A DNA stretch of 64,000 nt, taken from contig NC_007511.1 of assembly GCF_000012945.1 (NCBI RefSeq), forward strand, positions 620,001 through 684,000. Reading direction: 5' to 3'. Under the pieces are notes generated by a model. It did not search any database. It saw only the letters and a program-made list of their open reading frames with translations, and was not told where the DNA came from. Below, one piece after another: positions 27,536 to 36,113 of this stretch. Position numbers and translations under genes: made by a program. The stretch comes from Burkholderia lata (GTDB taxonomy: Bacteria > Pseudomonadota > Gammaproteobacteria > Burkholderiales > Burkholderiaceae). Numbering within the stretch: the stretch's first letter is position 1; every line of letters begins with the position of its first letter.

Positions 27536-28777
27536 ATGAAAGTATCGGCAGACATTCGTGCATTGATCGAGCGGCGCAAGGAAGGGCACAGCCTCGACGC
27601 ACCGTTCTACACGAGCGAGGACATCTTCGCGCTCGACATGGAGGCGATTTTCCGCCAGCACTGGATCCAGGTGGCGATCGAACCGGACATTCCGGAGCCG
27701 GGCGACTACGTGACCGTGGAACTGGGGAACGATTCGATCCTGATCGTGCGCGACGACGACATGGCGATCCGCGCGTTCCACAACGTGTGCCGTCACCGCG
27801 GTGCGCGCCTGTGCAACGAAGATAAGGGCTCGGTCGGCAACATCGTGTGCCCGTACCACAGCTGGACCTACAACCTGACGGGCCAGCTGATGTTCGCCGA
27901 GCACATGGGCGAGAAGTTCGATCGCTGCAAGCACAGCCTGAAGTCGGTGCACGTCGAGAACCTCGCGGGCCTGATCTTCATCTGCCTCGCCGACGAGCCG
28001 CCCGCCGACTTCGCGCAGCTGCGCGCCGAGATGGAGCCGTACCTGCTGCCGCACGATCTGCCGAACACGAAGATCGCCGCGCAGATCGACATCATCGAGG
28101 AAGGCAACTGGAAGCTCACGATGGAGAACAACCGCGAGTGCTATCACTGCGTCGCGAACCATCCGGAGCTCACCATCTCGCTGTACGAATACGGCTTCGG
28201 CTACCAGCGTTCCGACGCCAACGCGGAAGGCATGGATGCATTCGCCGAAACGTGCGTGCGGCGCGGGAAGGAGTGGGCCGAAATGGGCCTGCCGTCCGAA
28301 GAGATCGAGAAGCTGCTCGACGTGACGGGCTTCCGCACGCAGCGCCTGCCGCTCGATCGTCACGGCGAATCGCAGACGCTCGATGCGAAGGTCGCGTCGA
28401 AGAAGCTGCTCGGCGGCTTCGACAAGGCGGACCTCGGCGGCCTGTCGTTCTGGACGCAACCGAACTCGTGGCATCACTTCATGAGCGATCACATCGTGAC
28501 GTTCTCGGTGATCCCGCTGTCGGCCGGCAAGACGCTCGTGCGCACGAAGTGGCTCGTGCACAAGGACGCGAAGGAAGGCATCGATTACGACGTGAAGAAC
28601 CTCACGGCCGTCTGGAACGCGACCAACGACCAGGATCGCGCGCTCGTCGAATTCTCGCAGCGCGGCGCGACCAGCAGCGCGTACGAGCCGGGCCCGTACT
28701 CGCCGTTCACGGAAGGTCTCGTCGAAAAATTCTCGGCCTGGTACATCGGCCGACTCGCCGAAAAAACCGGCGAATAG
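27536..28777 (+). CDS. gbcA: GbcA, glycine betaine demethylase oxygenase subunit
   Basis: A Rieske non-heme iron oxygenase of 413 residues that starts betaine demethylation to dimethylglycine with release of formaldehyde. The Rieske centre is Cys85-x-His87 and Cys105-x2-His108 (CRHRGA and CPYHSW). The mononuclear iron site is in NNRECYHCVANHPEL with His204 and His209. A ribosome site ggag lies 6 bases before the ATG. It is paired with the reductase gene gbcB 28 bases downstream. Position beside dgcAB and under GbdR fits the known Pseudomonas cluster. Confidence 0.94.
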   Translation: MKVSADIRALIERRKEGHSLDAPFYTSEDIFALDMEAIFRQHWIQVAIEPDIPEPGDYVTVELGNDSILIVRDDDMAIRAFHNVCRHRGARLCNEDKGSVGNIVCPYHSWTYNLTGQLMFAEHMGEKFDRCKHSLKSVHVENLAGLIFICLADEPPADFAQLRAEMEPYLLPHDLPNTKIAAQIDIIEEGNWKLTMENNRECYHCVANHPELTISLYEYGFGYQRSDANAEGMDAFAETCVRRGKEWAEMGLPSEEIEKLLDVTGFRTQRLPLDRHGESQTLDAKVASKKLLGGFDKADLGGLSFWTQPNSWHHFMSDHIVTFSVIPLSAGKTLVRTKWLVHKDAKEGIDYDVKNLTAVWNATNDQDRALVEFSQRGATSSAYEPGPYSPFTEGLVEKFSAWYIGRLAEKTGE

Positions 28778-28805
28778 CACCCAGCAGCGTAAAGCGGAGT
28801 CAGAC

Positions 28806-29954
28806 ATGATGCGAGATGCGGCCAACTTCGAGCCGACGGACAGCCGGGTGACGCGCCCGGCGTTCTGGAATGGCCTTCCCGAGCGCTGGACGAGCGACGT
28901 CGAGGAAACGCTGGTGTGCTGCCACGTGCGGCAGGAAACGCACGACGTGAAGAGTTTCTTCTTCCGTTCGCCGCAGGGCCGCTCGTTCTCGTTCGAGCCC
29001 GGGCAGTTCCTCACGCTCGAGCTCGACATCGACGGCGAAACGATCAACCGCTGCTACACGATCTCGTCGTCGCCGGCGCGGCCGCACACGGTGTCGATCA
29101 CCGTGAAGCGCGTGCCGGGCGGCAAGGTGTCGAACTGGCTGCACGACAACCTGCAGCCGGGTGCACCGGTGCGCGTGCTCGGCCCGGCCGGCGAATTCAC
29201 GTGCGCACGGCATCCGGCGCGCAAGTACCTGTTCCTGTCGGCGGGCTCGGGCGTCACGCCGCTGATGTCGATGAGCCGCGCACACCATGATCTCGCCGAG
29301 GATCGCGACATCCTGTTCGTGCACAGCGCGCGCACGCCGGACGACATCATCTTCGCGCGCGAGCTCGACCTGATCGCGTCGAACCACACAAACTTCCGCA
29401 CGTCGTTCGTCGTCGAGCGCGTCGGTGCGCGCACCAACTGGCCGGGCGTCACGGGCTTCCTGACGCTGCCGCTGCTGAAGCTGATCGCACCGGATTTCAT
29501 GGAGCGCGAAATCTTCACGTGCGGCCCCGCGCCGTACATGAAGGCCGTGCGCGACCTGCTCGACGAAGCCGGCTTCGAGCGCAAGCAGTATCACGAGGAG
29601 AGCTTCTCGTTCGAGACGCTCGCGCAAACCGCAAGCGACGAGCTGCTCGCCGATCTCGCCCCGCCGGCCGAAGGCGCCGACACCGACACGAAGCAGTACA
29701 CGGTCAGCTTTGCAAAGAGCAATCGCGAGATTTCGTGCGGCTCGGAGCAGCACGTGCTGGATGCGGCGCGCCAGTCGGGCGTGCGGCTGCCGGCCTCGTG
29801 CACGCAGGGCATGTGCGGCACCTGCAAGGTGAAGCTCGTGTCGGGGCAGGTGGAAATGAAGCACAACGGCGGTATCCGCCAGCGCGAGATCGATCAGGGG
29901 ATGGTGCTGCTGTGCTGCAGCAAGCCGCTGTCGGATCTCGTGATCGACAAGTAG
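28806..29954 (+). CDS. gbcB: GbcB, glycine betaine demethylase reductase subunit
   Basis: A 382-residue ferredoxin reductase that delivers NADH electrons to GbcA. It has an FAD-binding segment RCYTISSSP (residues 82-90), an NAD-binding domain (FLSAGSGVTPLMSM near 143-156, TCGPAPYMK near 238) and a C-terminal plant-type 2Fe-2S ferredoxin with Cys332, Cys337, Cys340 and Cys370. This domain order (FAD-NAD-ferredoxin) is usual for class IB reductases fused at the C-terminus. Two ATG codons in tandem at the start leave a one-residue uncertainty. Confidence 0.93.
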   Translation: MMRDAANFEPTDSRVTRPAFWNGLPERWTSDVEETLVCCHVRQETHDVKSFFFRSPQGRSFSFEPGQFLTLELDIDGETINRCYTISSSPARPHTVSITVKRVPGGKVSNWLHDNLQPGAPVRVLGPAGEFTCARHPARKYLFLSAGSGVTPLMSMSRAHHDLAEDRDILFVHSARTPDDIIFARELDLIASNHTNFRTSFVVERVGARTNWPGVTGFLTLPLLKLIAPDFMEREIFTCGPAPYMKAVRDLLDEAGFERKQYHEESFSFETLAQTASDELLADLAPPAEGADTDTKQYTVSFAKSNREISCGSEQHVLDAARQSGVRLPASCTQGMCGTCKVKLVSGQVEMKHNGGIRQREIDQGMVLLCCSKPLSDLVIDK

Positions 29955-30087
29955 TCGCAACACGCCATCGGCGGTCCGGACGCGTCGCGCCCGGACAAGC
30001 ATCCGTCGGAAAACAACGATACCGCGGATTTGTGGTTGAAGAACCTAGAGAGACAACGCGCGCAGGCGCACATCAAGGAGATCGACC

Positions 30088-30951
30088 ATGAAGCTGTTCG
30101 GAAAACTGCTGTGGACCGGCGCACTGTCGGCAATGGTGGCGCTGAGCGCGTCGGCACTCGCCGATACGAAGCCCACGTTGAAGATCGGCTACGTCGAAGG
30201 CTGGGACGACAGCGTGGCGACGTCGAACGTCGCAGCGCGCGTGATCGAGAAGAAGCTCGGTTACCAGGTTCAGCTTGTGCCTGTCGCCGCCGGGATCATG
30301 TGGCAAGGTGTTGCGCGCGGCGATCTCGACGCCACGCTGTCGGCATGGCTGCCGGTCACGCACGGCTCGTACTGGGGTGAATACAAGACGAAGGTCGTCG
30401 ATCTCGGCGCGAACTTTCCCGACGCGAAGATCGGCCTGATCGTCCCCGATTACGTGAAGGCGAAGAGCATCGACGATCTGAACGCGGAAAAGAGTGACTT
30501 CAGCGGCCGCATCGTCGGCATCGACGCGGGCGCGGGGGTGATGCGCAAGACCGACGATGCGATCAAGAGCTACGGCCTGAACTACACGCTGATGCCGAGT
30601 TCGGGCGGTGCGATGACGGCCGAGCTGGCGCGCTCCGTCGGTTCGAACAAGCCGGTGATCGTGACCGGCTGGGCGCCGCACTGGATGTTCGCGAAGTGGA
30701 AGCTGCGCTTCCTCGAGGATCCGAAGAAGGTGTTCGGCGGCGCGGAACATGTCGACAGCGTCGTGAATCCGGGGCTCGAAACGAAGGCGAAGCCGGTGGT
30801 CGCCTTCCTGAAGAAATTCCAGTGGAAGCCGGGTGAAATCGACAGCGTGATGCTGGCGATCCAGAACGGCTCGAAGCCCGATGCGGCCGCCGATGCGTGG
30901 ATCGCCGCGCACGCGGATCGCGTGAATGCGTGGACGGAAGGCGCGCAGTAA
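30088..30951 (+). CDS. Glycine betaine-type ABC substrate-binding protein (OpuAC/ProX)
   Basis: A 287-residue periplasmic binding protein with a cleavable signal peptide (LLWTGALSAMVALSASALA). The OpuAC domain starts at PTLKIGYVEGWDDS; the aromatic cage candidates GWDD, MWQGVARGDLDATLSAWLP and VTGWAPHWMFAKW are those of quaternary-amine binders. No permease or ATPase gene lies next to it, so it probably works with an ABC core encoded elsewhere, as known for the CbcXWV system of Pseudomonas with its several binding proteins. Betaine or a related compound is the likely ligand. Confidence 0.88.
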   Translation: MKLFGKLLWTGALSAMVALSASALADTKPTLKIGYVEGWDDSVATSNVAARVIEKKLGYQVQLVPVAAGIMWQGVARGDLDATLSAWLPVTHGSYWGEYKTKVVDLGANFPDAKIGLIVPDYVKAKSIDDLNAEKSDFSGRIVGIDAGAGVMRKTDDAIKSYGLNYTLMPSSGGAMTAELARSVGSNKPVIVTGWAPHWMFAKWKLRFLEDPKKVFGGAEHVDSVVNPGLETKAKPVVAFLKKFQWKPGEIDSVMLAIQNGSKPDAAADAWIAAHADRVNAWTEGAQ

Positions 30952-30991
30952 GCCGGCGATGAATCGCCTCGATAAATAGATAAAGAGACAG

Positions 30992-31061
30992 TCCGGGAAG
31001 GGTCGGTAGTAATGCGAAATAATCGTACTGCGACACGGCTTTATCCCGGAATTATTTTTTT
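30992..31061 (+). terminator. Candidate terminator after the betaine-binding protein gene
   Basis: TCCGGGA (30992-30998) pairs with TCCCGGA (31044-31050) around an inner stem (GTAGT 31006-31010 with ACTGC 31027-31031), followed by ATTA and seven T residues. The stem is interrupted and the loop long, so strength is uncertain. Confidence 0.5.
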
Positions 31062-31130
31062 GATTCTGCAAAAAAGTGCGTAAGTTGTTACACTAGCGCC
31101 CTTGTGCGGAGTCATCACAGGAGGAATTGG

Positions 31131-32786
31131 ATGAGTCAGGCAGGACTGCGTGCGAACCGCACCAGTGATGTTGAGGCAACCATCTCACATGATTCGACGG
31201 GCCACACGCTGCATCGTGGCCTGACTTGGAAAGACGCTTTTTGGGTGACGAGCGGCGTGCCGGCTGGCGTGCTGTTCACGATCGGCGGCGTATGCGCGAC
31301 GATCGGCCAGCCCGCGTGGGCGATCTGGATCGCCGCGATCACGATGGGGCTGGTTCAAAGCGCGACTTATGCGGAAATATCGGGGCTATTTCCCCATAAA
31401 TCGGGCGGCGCGTCCGTGTACGGCGCGATCGGCTGGGTCCGTTACAGCAAGCTGATCGCCCCGGTTTCCGTGTGGTGCAACTGGCTCGCGTGGTCGCCGA
31501 TGCTCGCGCTCGGCTGCGGCCTTGCGGCGAGCTATGCGCTCACGAGTCTCTTTCCCGCCGACGCGGCGGTGCTGCACTGGCAGCTCAAGGTTGCGGATCT
31601 CGGGTTCATCAAGCCGGGTCTGTCCCTGCGGATCAATGCGACGTTCATCATCGCGACGATCCTGCTTCTCATTACGTTCAAGCTTCAGCACAGCGGTGCA
31701 TCGAAGGCTGCGCGTACGCAGCGCATTCTCGGCATCGCGTCGCTCACGCCGCTGTTGATCGTCGGCATCGTGCCGTTCATCACGGGCGACGTGCCGATGT
31801 CGAACCTGCTCCCGCTGCTGCCGCTCGGTCACGACGCGCACGGCAATCTCACGGCCGCGACGTTCGGCTCGTGGAACGGGCAGGGCGTCACGATGGCGCT
31901 CGGCGCGATGTTCATGGCCGGCTGGGCGTCGTACGGCTTCGAGACGGCTGTCTGCTACACGCGTGAATTCCGCGATCCGCGTCGCGATACCGCCAAGGCG
32001 ATCTTCTGGTCGGGCGCACTGTGTCTCGTCGTGATGACGCTCGTGCCGTTGGCGTTCCAGGGCGCGCTCGGCACGCAGGCGATGCTCGATCCGTCGATCG
32101 GCGACGGTACCGGCGTTGCAGCTGCGATGGCGAAGATCGTCGGCGGCGGCGCATGGGTCGCAAATGCGGTCGTCGTGATGCTGATGCTGTCGATCCTGCT
32201 GATCGTGATGACGTCGATGATGGGCTCGTCGCGCACGCTGTATCAGGCATCGGTCGACGGCTGGCTGCCCAAGTACCTGTCGCACGTGAACGAGCACGGC
32301 TCGCCCACGCGCGCGATGTGGACCGATCTCGGCTTCAACCTCGTGTTGCTGATGATGTCGGATTACATGACGGTGCTGTCGATCTCGAACGTCTGCTACA
32401 TGCTGTTCGTATTCCTGAATCTTCAGTCGGGCTGGATCCACCGGATGGATCGCGGCAACTGGGATCGGCCGTTCCGCTGCCCGACGTGGCTGCTCGTCGG
32501 CGGTTCCATCTGCGGCTACGCGAACCTGGTGTATGTCGGTGCAGGTGCGAACCTGCAGGGCGACGGCACGCTGCGTAACGGGCTGATCGCGATGCTGCTG
32601 ATCGTGCCGGTGTTCCTGTTCCGCCACTACTGGCAGGATCGGGGCCGTTTCCCCGCGCAGATGCAGCGCGACATGGAACTCGAAGTGCCGAAGCGCGCGA
32701 TGTGGCTGAACCTGATGCCTTACGTTGCGCTGGTTGGCGCGGGGCTGACGATCTGGTTGTCGTATTACTTTGCTTGGGTGAAATGA
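31131..32786 (+). CDS. APC-superfamily amino acid/amine permease
   Basis: A 551-residue transporter with about 12-14 membrane helices. Start at 31131 has a perfect AGGAGG six bases upstream. The first helix contains the APC consensus SGVPAGVLFTIGG, followed by YAEISGLFPHKSGGASVYG, the GWASYGFETAVCYTREFRDPRRDTAKA block of the APC family, and SSRTLYQASVDGWLPKY. It lies directly after the betaine-binding protein gene, so uptake of a betaine-pathway substrate or product (for example an amine or amino acid) is likely. The substrate is not known. Confidence 0.85.
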   Translation: MSQAGLRANRTSDVEATISHDSTGHTLHRGLTWKDAFWVTSGVPAGVLFTIGGVCATIGQPAWAIWIAAITMGLVQSATYAEISGLFPHKSGGASVYGAIGWVRYSKLIAPVSVWCNWLAWSPMLALGCGLAASYALTSLFPADAAVLHWQLKVADLGFIKPGLSLRINATFIIATILLLITFKLQHSGASKAARTQRILGIASLTPLLIVGIVPFITGDVPMSNLLPLLPLGHDAHGNLTAATFGSWNGQGVTMALGAMFMAGWASYGFETAVCYTREFRDPRRDTAKAIFWSGALCLVVMTLVPLAFQGALGTQAMLDPSIGDGTGVAAAMAKIVGGGAWVANAVVVMLMLSILLIVMTSMMGSSRTLYQASVDGWLPKYLSHVNEHGSPTRAMWTDLGFNLVLLMMSDYMTVLSISNVCYMLFVFLNLQSGWIHRMDRGNWDRPFRCPTWLLVGGSICGYANLVYVGAGANLQGDGTLRNGLIAMLLIVPVFLFRHYWQDRGRFPAQMQRDMELEVPKRAMWLNLMPYVALVGAGLTIWLSYYFAWVK

Positions 32787-32903
32787 ACGTGTAGTGCGCA
32801 AGGCGACTCTCGGGCCGGACGCGGAAACCGCACACGGGTCTGGCACGGGAGGCGCAAAGCGCGCTACATGCGACGCACGATTGTTGCCCGGCGCCTCCGA
32901 GGC

Positions 32904-33941
32904 TTAGCCCTGAGCGCCGGCGAGCGGCAGCCCCGTTGCCGGATCGAGATGCTTCGCTTTCGCCATATCGTTGATCGTCTCGTCGGAAGGCTTTTGCGGA
33001 GGCGTGGCGGCATCCTGCTCCTTCTGCCATTGGAAGGTGCCGTCCCAGGGCGGAAGTTTGGCCGGCGGTAGAGGGACGATCTTGTTGATATCGGGAACCT
33101 TCGGGTTGCGGCCGTCGTTGCCGTCGATAAATTTGCCGATCAATTCATAGCGTCGTGTGCGTTCGACATCATTGGGCAGGGCCAGGTAATACAGGACCTC
33201 GGATTTAGGTGGTCCTTGGAACGCATGTTCGAGCATGAACGCACTTTGCGTGTCTCCCGACTCGGCGCCCTTCTGGAAGACCTTGAGTGCTTCCTGATAA
33301 AAGCCGTCGGTCATCAAGTCCGCGCCAAGCATGTTGGCTGCTTTGCCATTACCTTGAGCCGTAGCGCACTCCCGCATCTGCTTTGCAATGGCCGGTGCAT
33401 TGTCTCGCGGGGCGAGTAGCTCCCCGATGTAGTACTGCGCATCGGAGTTGCCCAGATCGGCGGCTTTTCGAAAGTAACGCAACGACATCTCGTCGTCTTG
33501 CTTCAGGCCGTATCCGGTCTCGAGATAGTGGCCGATGTCGTAATAGCCGGCAGGTATGCCTTGCTCGACCAGTTGTGAGGCGAGATCAACCGCTTCTTTC
33601 GCCGGGTCGGGAGAATGGGCCAGTCCTTGCGAAATCAGGAGTTGAGCGTTGTCGTTCGCCTTGTAGTGTCCATACGCGGCGGATATCCGATAGTAGCGAG
33701 CGATATCGTCGAAGTCTTTCGGCCCGATCCGCTTCTGCAGGTATCGAGCGTACTGAAACAACCTGTCTGCCTTGGGATCGAGTGAAGGGAGATGGTCGGC
33801 TTCGTGTGCGCAGGTAAATGCGAGATCGGTGTGCACGCTGTTGAGGTCGGGAAGCGTAGTCGACTGAGGCGCCGGGTTTTCCTTTTTCGTACACGCACCC
33901 ATGAGAAGGGCGAATGAAATGCACAGGACGAGTCTGTTCAT
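32904..33941 (-). CDS. Sel1-repeat lipoprotein with DUF6396 C-terminus (T6SS-immunity-like)
   Basis: A 345-residue lipoprotein: signal peptide with lipobox LMGAC (Cys17). The middle has Sel1/TPR-like helical repeats (GYYDIGHYLETGYG, SLRYFRKAADLGNSDAQYYIGEL, KVFQKGAESGDTQSAFML). The C-terminal 110 residues match DUF6396 (PNDVERTRRYELIGKFIDGN, LPPAKLPPWDGTFQWQ). Proteins with this layout are often found next to type VI secretion lipase effectors and are thought to be immunity proteins. Base composition is visibly less GC-rich than in neighbours, suggesting acquired DNA. A truncated ORF lies 36 bases upstream on the same strand. No VgrG or effector gene is in the window. Confidence 0.75.
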   Translation of the reverse strand: MNRLVLCISFALLMGACTKKENPAPQSTTLPDLNSVHTDLAFTCAHEADHLPSLDPKADRLFQYARYLQKRIGPKDFDDIARYYRISAAYGHYKANDNAQLLISQGLAHSPDPAKEAVDLASQLVEQGIPAGYYDIGHYLETGYGLKQDDEMSLRYFRKAADLGNSDAQYYIGELLAPRDNAPAIAKQMRECATAQGNGKAANMLGADLMTDGFYQEALKVFQKGAESGDTQSAFMLEHAFQGPPKSEVLYYLALPNDVERTRRYELIGKFIDGNDGRNPKVPDINKIVPLPPAKLPPWDGTFQWQKEQDAATPPQKPSDETINDMAKAKHLDPATGLPLAGAQG

Positions 33942-33977
33942 CGGTCAATCGTCGTAAGTACGGTTATCAGCGGTTCT

Positions 33978-34270
33978 CTAGAATATGACGAGCGAGGCGA
34001 CAGGTTTCATTCCTGTGTTATTCAACGCCTTCTTGAAGTCCAGGAGCGCACTCCACGCCTTGAAGTACCTCGTGTAATCGTCGACCGTCATCAGTTTGGC
34101 ATGAAGTTGTCCGGGGGAGAGTTGGGCGCCACCACTGTCGAGCCAATGGTTGGCGAGGAGTTTTCGTTCTCGTGCCTCCCTTCCGTTGGTGAATTGAAGG
34201 AATGTGTGTTTGCGGTTTTGGAGAGTGATCGCGTATGCGTAGCGCTTTCTCCTTTTCGATACTCCAGCTT
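33978..34270 (-). pseudogene. C-terminal fragment of an unknown protein, probably a lost effector gene
   Basis: An open frame ending at 33978 reads as soluble protein sequence (HTFLQFTNGREARERKLLA, HWLDSGGAQLSPGQLHAKLM, YTRYFKAWSALLDFKKALN) and has the same lower GC as the following lipoprotein gene. No ribosome site or sensible start is present, and upstream the frame runs antisense into the tetR promoter and gene. It is best read as the 3' end of a gene truncated when the TetR/EamA segment joined. Its position just upstream of an immunity-like gene suggests a toxin or effector remnant. The family was not recognised. Confidence 0.45.
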
Positions 34271-34272
34271 GA

Positions 34273-34294
34273 TTTTGAGAACGATCGGTTCTAA
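34273..34294. promoter_or_regulatory. TetR operator copy 1
   Basis: TTTTGAGAACGATCGGTTCTAA, containing the perfect inverted repeat AGAAC-GATCG-GTTCT, ends 11 bases before the tetR ATG. Two near-copies lie at 34937-34958 and 35077-35098. Autoregulation by the adjacent TetR protein is inferred. Confidence 0.65.
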
Positions 34295-34305
34295 TATCGG
34301 CATCC

Positions 34306-34923
34306 ATGAGCCCGACCTCGACATCTTCCGGCGCCCGCGACAGGGGGCGTCCACGCGAATTCGACACTGACGAAGTGATCGACGCGGCTGCACGCGTGTT
34401 CTGGGAGCAGGGATATCACGCAACGTCGATCGACGCGCTGTGCGAGGCAACCGGCGTTTTCCGCGGCAGCCTGTACCGCACGTTCGGTGACAAGCACGGG
34501 CTGCTGGTCGCTGCGTTCGACCGCTATGCGGAAGGCGCGATCGCCCGGCTCAAGGAGCGGCTCGCGGCGGATTTGCCGCCGCGGCAGGCCCTCCGGGAGG
34601 CACTCCTGTACTACACGGAAATCGGTGTGCGGCTGTCGGAGCGGCGCGGCTGCTTCATCACGAATTCGGCCGTCGAACTCCTGCCTGGCGACGACACACT
34701 GCGCCCATACATCGAATCGACGCTGCTGCGCATCGGCACGCAATTCAGCCTGGTCATTGCACGCGGCCAGCAGTCGGGCGATTTCGACCGCAATCTCGAT
34801 CCGGAAGAGGTGGGCCGGTTCCTGCTGTGCCTGATCCAGGGCATGCGGGTGCTGGGCAAGTCGAGTGCGTCGGAGGCGGAGCTGGCATCGATCGTCGATA
34901 TCGCGATGCGGGCGCTGACCTGA
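34306..34923 (+). CDS. TetR-family transcriptional regulator
   Basis: A 205-residue repressor. The N-terminal HTH reads FDTDEVIDAAARVFWEQGYHATSIDALCEATGVFRGSLYRTF (given here in two parts by position: residues 14-55). The C-terminal ligand domain includes ERRGCFITNSAVELLPGD, as in the YxaF/LmrA-like or TetR_C_16 type regulators. It faces the same direction as the EamA exporter gene 170 bases downstream, and three copies of one operator motif surround the two genes, so it most likely represses itself and the exporter until a ligand binds. Confidence 0.88.
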   Translation: MSPTSTSSGARDRGRPREFDTDEVIDAAARVFWEQGYHATSIDALCEATGVFRGSLYRTFGDKHGLLVAAFDRYAEGAIARLKERLAADLPPRQALREALLYYTEIGVRLSERRGCFITNSAVELLPGDDTLRPYIESTLLRIGTQFSLVIARGQQSGDFDRNLDPEEVGRFLLCLIQGMRVLGKSSASEAELASIVDIAMRALT

Positions 34924-34936
34924 TTTTTTTTGGTCA

Positions 34937-34958
34937 TTTTGAGAATGATCGGTTTCAA
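34937..34958. promoter_or_regulatory. TetR operator copy 2
   Basis: TTTTGAGAATGATCGGTTTCAA, differing from copy 1 in three positions, lies 13 bases after the tetR stop in the tetR-eamA gap. Confidence 0.6.
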
Positions 34959-35076
34959 ATGTGGGGTATTGCAGGATGCCTGCATCGAGATCGTGAAGGA
35001 CACGTCGGAACCATAGGGAAGTGGTGATACGACACTGCCGCTGCGCGCAGCCGCACCGGCATCATTTTTCAATTAA

Positions 35077-35098
35077 TTTGGGAATGATCAGTCATGAA
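35077..35098. promoter_or_regulatory. TetR operator copy 3 overlapping the EamA start
   Basis: TTTGGGAATGATCAGTCATGAA, a more divergent copy, overlaps the ribosome site and start codon of the EamA gene. Binding here would block transcription or initiation directly. Confidence 0.45.
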
Positions 35099-36086
35099 TA
35101 ACGCAACACTCGCAATGCCCGGCGCGAACGCGTACGGGAAAGGCGTCGCGGCATGTGTGGCCGCGACGATCCTGATGGGCGTGATGTTTCCGGTGATGAC
35201 CGATGCGTTGCGGACCATCGATCCCTTCACGTTCACGTCGCTGCGCTATCTGATCGCCGGCGCGGGCTTCATCGCACTGCTGCGGATCGTCGAAGGGCCC
35301 GGTGCGTTCAGTTCCGCCGGCGAGCCGGTGGCGCTTGCTTGGCTGCTCGGGTCGATCGGTTTTTGTGGATTCGGATCGTTCGTGTTCCTGGGCCAGCAAC
35401 TGGCCGGCGACGAAGGCGCGCTGACCGCGTCGATCATGATGGCGACGCAACCGATGATGGGGCTCCTGCTCAACGCACTGGTGCGGCGCGTCGCGCCCGC
35501 ACCGGTGTCGGTGCTGTTCGTCGTGCTGTCCTTTACCGGCGTGGCTCTCGTGATCACGCGCGGCGACCTGATCGGCGCACTGCACGAGCCGCAGCACTAT
35601 GCGGCCAATGCGCTGATCATCGTCGGTGCGTTGTGCTGGGTCGTCTATACGTTCGGCGCGGCGCGTTTCACCCGCTGGTCCGCATTGAAATACACGACCT
35701 TCACGACCTGGCTCGGGCTGACCACGATCGTCGCGGTCAACCTGGTGCTGATCGTCACGCACCGGATCGCGGCGCCGTCACTGGCCGCCGTGCACGCGGT
35801 GCTGCCGCATCTCGTGTACATGGGGCCGGTGGCCGGCTTCGGCGCGATCCTGCTGTGGATGACGGGCAACCGGATGCTCGGGCCGATGAACGGCACGCTG
35901 TTCATGGACATCGTGCCGATCACCGCCTTCATCGTCTCCGCGTTCACGGGGCTGGTGCCCAATCATGCGCAGATCGCAGGCGCCGCCTTGACGGGCACAG
36001 CGCTGATCCTGAACAACCTGTACCTGCGGCGCAGGGCGCGCCGAATCGACACGGCGCCCGCGCGCGTGCCGTCGGCTTCCGCGTGA
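35094..36086 (+). CDS. EamA/DMT-family transporter
   Basis: A 330-residue, ten-helix drug/metabolite transporter made of two EamA repeats (VAATILMGVMFPVMTDALR at the start of the first; NALIIVGALCWVVYTFGAARF at the start of the second; ending LTGTALILNNLYLRRRARR). Such proteins export amino acids, nucleosides or drugs. It is probably controlled by the upstream TetR through the operators at its 5' end. The substrate is unknown. Confidence 0.88.
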   Translation: MNNATLAMPGANAYGKGVAACVAATILMGVMFPVMTDALRTIDPFTFTSLRYLIAGAGFIALLRIVEGPGAFSSAGEPVALAWLLGSIGFCGFGSFVFLGQQLAGDEGALTASIMMATQPMMGLLLNALVRRVAPAPVSVLFVVLSFTGVALVITRGDLIGALHEPQHYAANALIIVGALCWVVYTFGAARFTRWSALKYTTFTTWLGLTTIVAVNLVLIVTHRIAAPSLAAVHAVLPHLVYMGPVAGFGAILLWMTGNRMLGPMNGTLFMDIVPITAFIVSAFTGLVPNHAQIAGAALTGTALILNNLYLRRRARRIDTAPARVPSASA

Positions 36087-36113
36087 TGGGCGGTCGGGCC
36101 GCCCGCCGCACGC

